A stretch of DNA of 37,195 bases from Atopobium sp. BS2 (GTDB lineage: Bacteria; Actinomycetota; Coriobacteriia; Coriobacteriales; Atopobiaceae), in assembly GCF_000565075.1 (NCBI RefSeq), contig NZ_JDFG01000034.1, forward strand, positions 1 to 37,195, read 5' to 3'. The number at the start of each line of letters is the position of its first letter. Positions within the stretch are counted from its first letter, which is position 1. The translations under genes and the position numbers were made by a program. Shown here in pieces: positions 32,528 to 37,195 of this stretch. The notes under the pieces are model-generated. The model did not search any database. It saw nothing but the letters and a program-made list of their open reading frames with translations, and was not told the origin of the DNA.

Positions 32528-34207
32528 CTAGTAGTGGATGATAATTGGATCTCCATCTTTGGCGATATCAAAGAGTTTTTGAGCGTTTTCATAGCTTAGG
32601 TTGATGCAGCCATGACTACCGCCTGTTCTGTAGATGTTTCCACCAAACGCACTTCTCCATGGAGCGTTGTGAAAACCAACTTCCTGACCTTTTACACCCA
32701 ACCAGAAGTCAACGTGTGCATCCCAACCTGGTTTGCCATTCTCGTCATTTGGTCCCAGGAGACGAGCGTCTCTAATGTGGCTGGTAATATACCAGACTCC
32801 TTCCGGAGTGTTGTGATGTCCGTCTGGGATACCTGTTACTACATCGGCTTCCCAAAGAATAGTTCCATCATCACCATAAAGAACAGCATGCTGAGTGGTA
32901 AGGTCAACGTCAATATAACGACCGCCCCAGTCCTGCTCGCCCTGTTTAGTAAATTTATCGGCCGACTGTTTTGTAGGTAGTTCAATCTTTGTTGCCTGAC
33001 CAGCGGACAGACCGTCAGAGATAGCTTTTACAGCAGCATCATTATCAATAACCCAACCGTATGCACCAGCGGCCTTTGTAGTGAATTCTTTTCCATCCCA
33101 ACGCTTATACGTTCTTGAAGTTCCACGAGTATCTACTGCAGGAGCAAGTGTCTCGTTGACCCATTTGGTAATAGCGTCTGTATCAAATGAAATAGAGAGA
33201 TTCTCATCAAACTTAATCCAGCTAGCAATGGTGTCTTGATCAAGCTGATATGCGGCAGAATCGCCAAGCATCAAATCAACTGCAGAAGCAACGTATGAAT
33301 TAGCGGTCTTCAAAGCAGAATCAAGGTCTTCTGCACTTATGAGGCTCTCTGGGCCAAGCTGTACGGTAGTGCTCAGATTATCAAAAGCGGTTTGCAAGTC
33401 TTTATGGACACCCTCAAGAGATAGTCTTGTAGCAATAGCGTCGTCGGCAAAAATAAACTTTTTAGCCGAGCTATCGTAGGTAATACCATTGTTCTCTAGA
33501 GTTTGAGCAGATTCTTTTGCCTGCTCGATTCTTTGATTAAAGAGTGCGTCTGCCTTGCTTGTATCATACGAAGCGGTAGCGTGAGGGCTTAGGGACCTGC
33601 TGCGAGTAAGCTCCAGTGGCCACATCCAAGGATTCTGCTGGCTAATAGCATCGTGAGCATATCCAGCTGCGTCGTACGTCAAATCAATGTCGGATGCCTT
33701 GATGGTTAAATCTACGCCGTTTCCAGAGACTTGGACGGAGTAATTTGAGGCCTCGTTTGCTCTAGAAGCTTGTAAATCTGAAGCAGGTTTTAAGGAGTAG
33801 TCCTTACCATAAATGCTGGTTTGAGGCATAAAGAAGAAGTTAAAGAAGATTGCTCCACCCACATACACAAGGGCGAGAATACCAACGAGCGCAGCAGGTA
33901 TCTTCCACCACTGATGTTTCTTGTGAACAACGGGAGCCTCTTCTTTTTCTCCAAGCTCTGCGCTATCAAGAGGAGCAATGACAGTTAAATCATCTGCCTG
34001 CTCTTCTGGGGCCTCTGTAGCTTGTGAAGGCTCATTGAGCTGATTGGCTTTTACCTGCTCTTCATTGAGAGCAACGTACATATCAGTATCGCCAAGGCTT
34101 GGTACTGAGTCTTTAAGAGAAGGCGCTTTCTCTGTAGCTTCCTCTGAAGAAAGAGGTTGTAGGTTAGCGGTATGAGAAGCAGAGCTTTTTGCAAAGTGCT
34201 TAGCCAA
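32528..34207 (-). CDS. L,D-transpeptidase (YkuD) with peptidoglycan-binding domain
   Basis: A 559-residue membrane-anchored cell-wall enzyme. An acidic cytoplasmic tail of about 95 residues is followed by HKKHQWW and a membrane segment (about 102-125). An external PG-binding-4-like region comes next, then the YkuD domain (from DVDLTTQHAVLY) with the catalytic motif FHNAPW ... TGGSHGCINLS. Such enzymes form 3-3 peptidoglycan cross-links or attach proteins to the wall. The start is placed at TTG (34205-34207) because AAGGAG is 6 nt upstream; an ATG 30 nt further out has no ribosome-binding site. It is leftward, alone, with its own terminator at 32473-32503. Confidence 0.92.
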   Translation of the reverse strand: MAKHFAKSSASHTANLQPLSSEEATEKAPSLKDSVPSLGDTDMYVALNEEQVKANQLNEPSQATEAPEEQADDLTVIAPLDSAELGEKEEAPVVHKKHQWWKIPAALVGILALVYVGGAIFFNFFFMPQTSIYGKDYSLKPASDLQASRANEASNYSVQVSGNGVDLTIKASDIDLTYDAAGYAHDAISQQNPWMWPLELTRSRSLSPHATASYDTSKADALFNQRIEQAKESAQTLENNGITYDSSAKKFIFADDAIATRLSLEGVHKDLQTAFDNLSTTVQLGPESLISAEDLDSALKTANSYVASAVDLMLGDSAAYQLDQDTIASWIKFDENLSISFDTDAITKWVNETLAPAVDTRGTSRTYKRWDGKEFTTKAAGAYGWVIDNDAAVKAISDGLSAGQATKIELPTKQSADKFTKQGEQDWGGRYIDVDLTTQHAVLYGDDGTILWEADVVTGIPDGHHNTPEGVWYITSHIRDARLLGPNDENGKPGWDAHVDFWLGVKGQEVGFHNAPWRSAFGGNIYRTGGSHGCINLSYENAQKLFDIAKDGDPIIIHY

Positions 34208-34343
34208 GGAGCACTCCTTATAAGAACGAAGGTACATAACAAGAAGTAATGCAATTTGAAAACAACAAACTAATAAGCTTTCACACTTATCTTTTTATTC
34301 TAGTTCATATGCAACACATATTTTTGTGGAACTTATGAGGAAT

Positions 34344-34364
34344 TATATATTCAGAGAATATATA
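34344..34364. promoter_or_regulatory. AT-rich 21-bp inverted repeat between ldt and the surface-protein gene
   Basis: TATATATTC (34344-34352) and GAATATATA (34356-34364) are perfect inverted arms around AGA. The site is in the 229-bp divergent region, 73 bp before the surface-protein ATG, and resembles a dimeric repressor operator. No clear promoter could be assigned to either gene in this AT-rich stretch; nothing else is evident in it. Confidence 0.4.
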
Positions 34365-34436
34365 GATATTTGAATATACTTTTGATTTAGACTTTTTTAA
34401 ACAATGATTTGATTTAGGAAGGGAGTGTGGAAATAG

Positions 34437-36089
34437 ATGAGATTGATAAATTCTCAAACTAGTTTTAAAAAATTTAAATGTGCAGTTACCTTGCTTGTTA
34501 TTTTATGTGTATTTATTTCATACATTCCTGCTCCTGTTTTAGCAAACACTTTATTAGGACAAACAAACTCAAATCAATTGTTATTGCATACAGAGATTAA
34601 ATCATTTAATCCATCTGCATCTGATTTCACTACAGTTGTAGGAAATGATTTAGGTTCTCTGGATAATTTGACAGAAATTAAGCCCTACGAAGAGCCAATA
34701 ACAACATCACATCTTGATTTACAAAAAGTTACTGACTTTCATTTTTTAGATAGCGATCGGTTTGACCCATCACTTTTTTCAGATGATCATGAATTGCGTT
34801 ATACAACCGATGAAGCTGCTGTTAATTCTTATCTACAAGCACATCCTAATCTTGCAGGTGTTACTGATCATAAAATTTTGCTTCCTGTTTTTGAATTCGA
34901 TACAGACAATAACATTCAGGCTCATAGAGACATAATTAATAACTATATTTCAAATGGCCAACTAATTAATGGATCTGTTGGTCAAGACAATGTTGCCATT
35001 ATTGATCGCAGTATACCTTTGGGTGAGTATAAGCTGGATAAAACTCTGTCCTACGATCAAGAGCATGGTTTTTACTATATTTATACTGTTCGTGCTGGAG
35101 TTTCAGATATTTCAAGGAACCTTACTACATTTGTTGATAGCAATGGAAATAGAACTGAGAAACAAGGTCTGTACGACGCACCTACAACAATTGGTAATAG
35201 CATTCTTGATCATAAAGAAGTAGAGCAGTATGTAATTCCTGAAGCCCATGATGGTGATGGAAATATTGTTAAGCCTAATATTTTTGTTACACACACAACG
35301 TATTACTATACTTTGGCGCATACTGCATATGTTACCGATACTGGAGAAACTTTGAGACCTACAGATGAGGGTCTTCAAAATGCTCCAGCAACAATCTCAT
35401 CGTATACTTTTAATCATACCGTTGATGCAGGACGTAAAAAAGTTTTAGACATCGATACGGTTACAAATAGGATTTTATCTGATATTAAATCTCAAGATAT
35501 TGCTGATGTATTTCCAGAAAGTTCGGCAACTCACGCTGGACAAATAGGCATTAAAAAGTTGCCTGATTCTACTTACGAAGTTTCTTTATTTGAGAACGGT
35601 AGTCTTACTACTGATCTAACATATAATCCTGACGGATCTCCACGAGTAGTTGATGCTGAAGGAAATCCCGTATATTTCTCAAATACTTTTAATGACATTG
35701 TATATACGTATTCTCAAGATAACACTCTTCCTATAGGCCAATATAAAATTGAGTATTTCTTGCTCCCAATGTCTTTTGATCCCAATACGCTTGATTCTTA
35801 TCAACACTTAAAGATCAATCTTGTAATTGGAACAAAGGATTCTAATGAGCAAACTATTGCAGCTAATTGGACTCATGTGTACGTAAAACAACCTCCTGTC
35901 ACACCAGTAACTCCTGGTTCTAACACTCCTGGAGAACCCCATAAGACAGAGGAAAAGGCGCAGCTTCCTGATACAGCTGACAATTCCCAAATTGTATTGC
36001 AGGGTACACTTATAAGCTTGTCTGCCATCTTGGTTTTGTTAGGTTACTTCCTTAAAAAGAGACTAGCAACAGAGGAAATTTTTTCATAA
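34437..36089 (+). CDS. sortase-anchored cell-surface protein (LPDTA)
   Basis: A 550-residue exported wall protein. Signal peptide: basic KKFKC, hydrophobic core about 17-30, likely cleavage after PAPVLA (near residue 36). Near the C-terminus a Pro-rich spacer (TPVTPGSNTPGEP) leads to the sortase motif LPDTA (510-514), a hydrophobic segment and the KKR tail. The middle contains two similar units (TTFVDSNGNRTEKQGLYDAP and TAYVTDTGETLRPTDEG...APATI, about 60 residues apart) reminiscent of MucBP/SHIRT-like adhesin modules. It is AT-rich compared with neighbours, typical of host-interaction genes under exchange. No sortase gene is in the window. The ligand is unknown. Confidence 0.85.
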   Translation: MRLINSQTSFKKFKCAVTLLVILCVFISYIPAPVLANTLLGQTNSNQLLLHTEIKSFNPSASDFTTVVGNDLGSLDNLTEIKPYEEPITTSHLDLQKVTDFHFLDSDRFDPSLFSDDHELRYTTDEAAVNSYLQAHPNLAGVTDHKILLPVFEFDTDNNIQAHRDIINNYISNGQLINGSVGQDNVAIIDRSIPLGEYKLDKTLSYDQEHGFYYIYTVRAGVSDISRNLTTFVDSNGNRTEKQGLYDAPTTIGNSILDHKEVEQYVIPEAHDGDGNIVKPNIFVTHTTYYYTLAHTAYVTDTGETLRPTDEGLQNAPATISSYTFNHTVDAGRKKVLDIDTVTNRILSDIKSQDIADVFPESSATHAGQIGIKKLPDSTYEVSLFENGSLTTDLTYNPDGSPRVVDAEGNPVYFSNTFNDIVYTYSQDNTLPIGQYKIEYFLLPMSFDPNTLDSYQHLKINLVIGTKDSNEQTIAANWTHVYVKQPPVTPVTPGSNTPGEPHKTEEKAQLPDTADNSQIVLQGTLISLSAILVLLGYFLKKRLATEEIFS

Positions 36090-36156
36090 ACGCGGTTTAA
36101 CTTTTGTCTCAAGAGTAGAAAATATTAAGAATCAAGAGGCAAGGGGAACATTGCTT

Positions 36157-36990
36157 ATGTCTACGTATCCAGTTATTTATTTAGATTCATCTGACGACAA
36201 TCGTCTTGATGTGTATGCCCGATTGACTGATAACCAGCTTCGTAATCGTCTTGACCCAACTCGTGGCGTCATGATTTGTGAGTCTCATTTTGTGATTGAA
36301 ACTGCGCTATCTGCAGGCTGTGAGCCAATCTCATTTCTTGCAAATACTTCTCATACAGATAACATTTTGCAAATTGTCGAGAAGTTCCATCCTTTGTCAG
36401 ATGATGTTCCTATTTTCATTCTTCCAGATGAGCAGCTTACACAGCTTATTGGCTACAAGATGAATAGAGGAGTGCTCTGTGCCATGAGGAGACCTCAAGG
36501 TGCATCGCTAGAAGAGATTCTAAGCACGTCAAAGCATATTGCCGTACTAGAAGATTTAGTAGACGTTAACAACGTTGGTGCTGTCTTTAGGTCAGCTGCG
36601 GCCCTCAATGTAGATGCTGTTATCTTGACTGCTAAGTGCGCCGACAACCTCTCAAGGCGTGTCCTGCGCGTTTCTATGGGAACGGTTCTTAATGTGCCTT
36701 GGACTCGTTTGGATGAAGAGATAACTTCACTGGACCTTATTGAAAAGCTTAAAGCTCATTCTTTTACTACGTGTGCACTTGCACTCACAGATTCTGCAGT
36801 ACCTCTTAATAAAGAGCTGGTAAAAGGTAAAAAAGCAGCACTATTCTTTGGTAGTGAAGGCTATGGTCTTGATAAGAAAACCATTGAGGCTTGTGACATT
36901 ATCACCATCATTCCCATGTCTCATCAGGTGGACTCGCTTAATGTTGCTGCGTCATCTGCCGTGGCATTTTGGGAACTTTTTGCTCGATAA
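36157..36990 (+). CDS. TrmH/SpoU-family RNA methyltransferase
   Basis: A 277-residue SPOUT-fold 2'-O-methyltransferase. The three SpoU motifs are intact: DLVDVNNVGAVFRSAAA (about 132-148; catalytic Arg), FFGSEGYGL (about 230) and IPMSHQVDSLNVAASSAVAFWE (about 251). An N-terminal substrate-binding extension of about 110 residues is present. RNA target (23S rRNA or tRNA) cannot be told from sequence. ATG at 36157 with AAGGGG upstream is favoured over TTG 36151. It ends 52 bp before the right copy of the 93-bp hairpin repeat, which may terminate its transcript. Confidence 0.92.
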   Translation: MSTYPVIYLDSSDDNRLDVYARLTDNQLRNRLDPTRGVMICESHFVIETALSAGCEPISFLANTSHTDNILQIVEKFHPLSDDVPIFILPDEQLTQLIGYKMNRGVLCAMRRPQGASLEEILSTSKHIAVLEDLVDVNNVGAVFRSAAALNVDAVILTAKCADNLSRRVLRVSMGTVLNVPWTRLDEEITSLDLIEKLKAHSFTTCALALTDSAVPLNKELVKGKKAALFFGSEGYGLDKKTIEACDIITIIPMSHQVDSLNVAASSAVAFWELFAR

Positions 36991-37042
36991 CTTGAGCAGG
37001 AAACCTTTACATACGGCACAAAAAACGGCCACCTACGAGAGT

Positions 37043-37135
37043 GAACCGCCTCCCATTTCTTGGACATAAGAAATGGGAGGCAGTTCAAAACACACCTAAG
37101 TCGGATAATCTGTTAAAAAGACGTATACATTACGC
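37043..37135 (+). repeat. 93-bp dispersed repeat, right copy, with long hairpin
   Basis: Matches 238-330 on the opposite strand with about 7 differences. The hairpin is nearly perfect here: 19-base arms at 37043-37061 and 37068-37086 around GGACAT, with one mismatched pair. It begins 52 bp past the methyltransferase stop, the same relation as the left copy has to yaaA. After the hairpin comes AAAACACACCTAAGTC, the end word of the small element at 154-284. Bases 37136-37195 hold nothing I can identify. Confidence 0.75.
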
Positions 37136-37195
37136 TACCTATAGTTAAATCTTTTATATGACGCTATTCATTTTCTAGCATATTAGGTTAAGTTT

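Overview
The window looks like a chromosomal segment of a low-to-mid GC member of the Actinomycetota, most likely a coriobacterium near Atopobium/Lancefieldella. This is inferred from overall protein character, the mix of 'Firmicute-like' gene order with actinobacterial-type proteins, frequent GTG/TTG starts and an LPXTG-type surface protein. No 16S rRNA gene is present, so the genus is a guess. No tRNA, rRNA, prophage or intact insertion sequence was seen.

Layout. (1) 1-378: non-coding DNA with short repeats: a small element with 24-bp inverted ends and a 93-bp repeat that recurs inverted at the right end (37043-37135). (2) 379-1218: yaaA, leftward. (3) 1325-13192: a tight rightward run, addB-addA-priA-def-fmt-rsmB: double-strand-break processing, replication restart, N-terminal formyl-Met handling and 16S rRNA methylation. 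(4) 13270-14919: a divergent pair, a small FmdB-type zinc-ribbon gene (leftward) and an unusual HAD phosphatase-thiamine diphosphokinase fusion (rightward). (5) 15083-20959: rpmB (leftward) divergent from asp23-like, fakA, recG, rsmD and coaD. (6) 21086-30536: coiled-coil protein, DUF177, rpmF (59 codons), plsX, acpP, rnc, smc, ftsY and ffh. This is the classic cluster joining phospholipid and fatty-acid start-up, RNA processing, chromosome condensation and SRP targeting; smc/ftsY/ffh overlap by TAATG. (7) 30645-36089: an AT-richer accessory stretch of envelope genes: a DUF454 membrane protein, two paralogous single-pass membrane proteins sharing an almost identical 3' end, an L,D-transpeptidase (leftward) and an LPDTA-anchored surface protein. 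(8) 36157-36990: a SpoU-family RNA methyltransferase, followed by the right copy of the repeat.

Most genes are conserved housekeeping genes. The items most worth a second look are: the HAD-TPK fusion, which would give a one-polypeptide route from thiamine monophosphate to thiamine diphosphate if the HAD half acts on thiamine phosphate; the 73-bp identical tail of two otherwise diverged membrane proteins; the repeat/hairpin element bracketing the window; inverted repeats that overlap Shine-Dalgarno sites in the accessory region; and a strongly over-represented heptamer (TTCTCGC/GCGAGAA, about 39 sites by eye) found in several reading frames and on both strands, which may be a chromosome-wide DNA signal. 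All counts and alignments were done by eye, with no database search.
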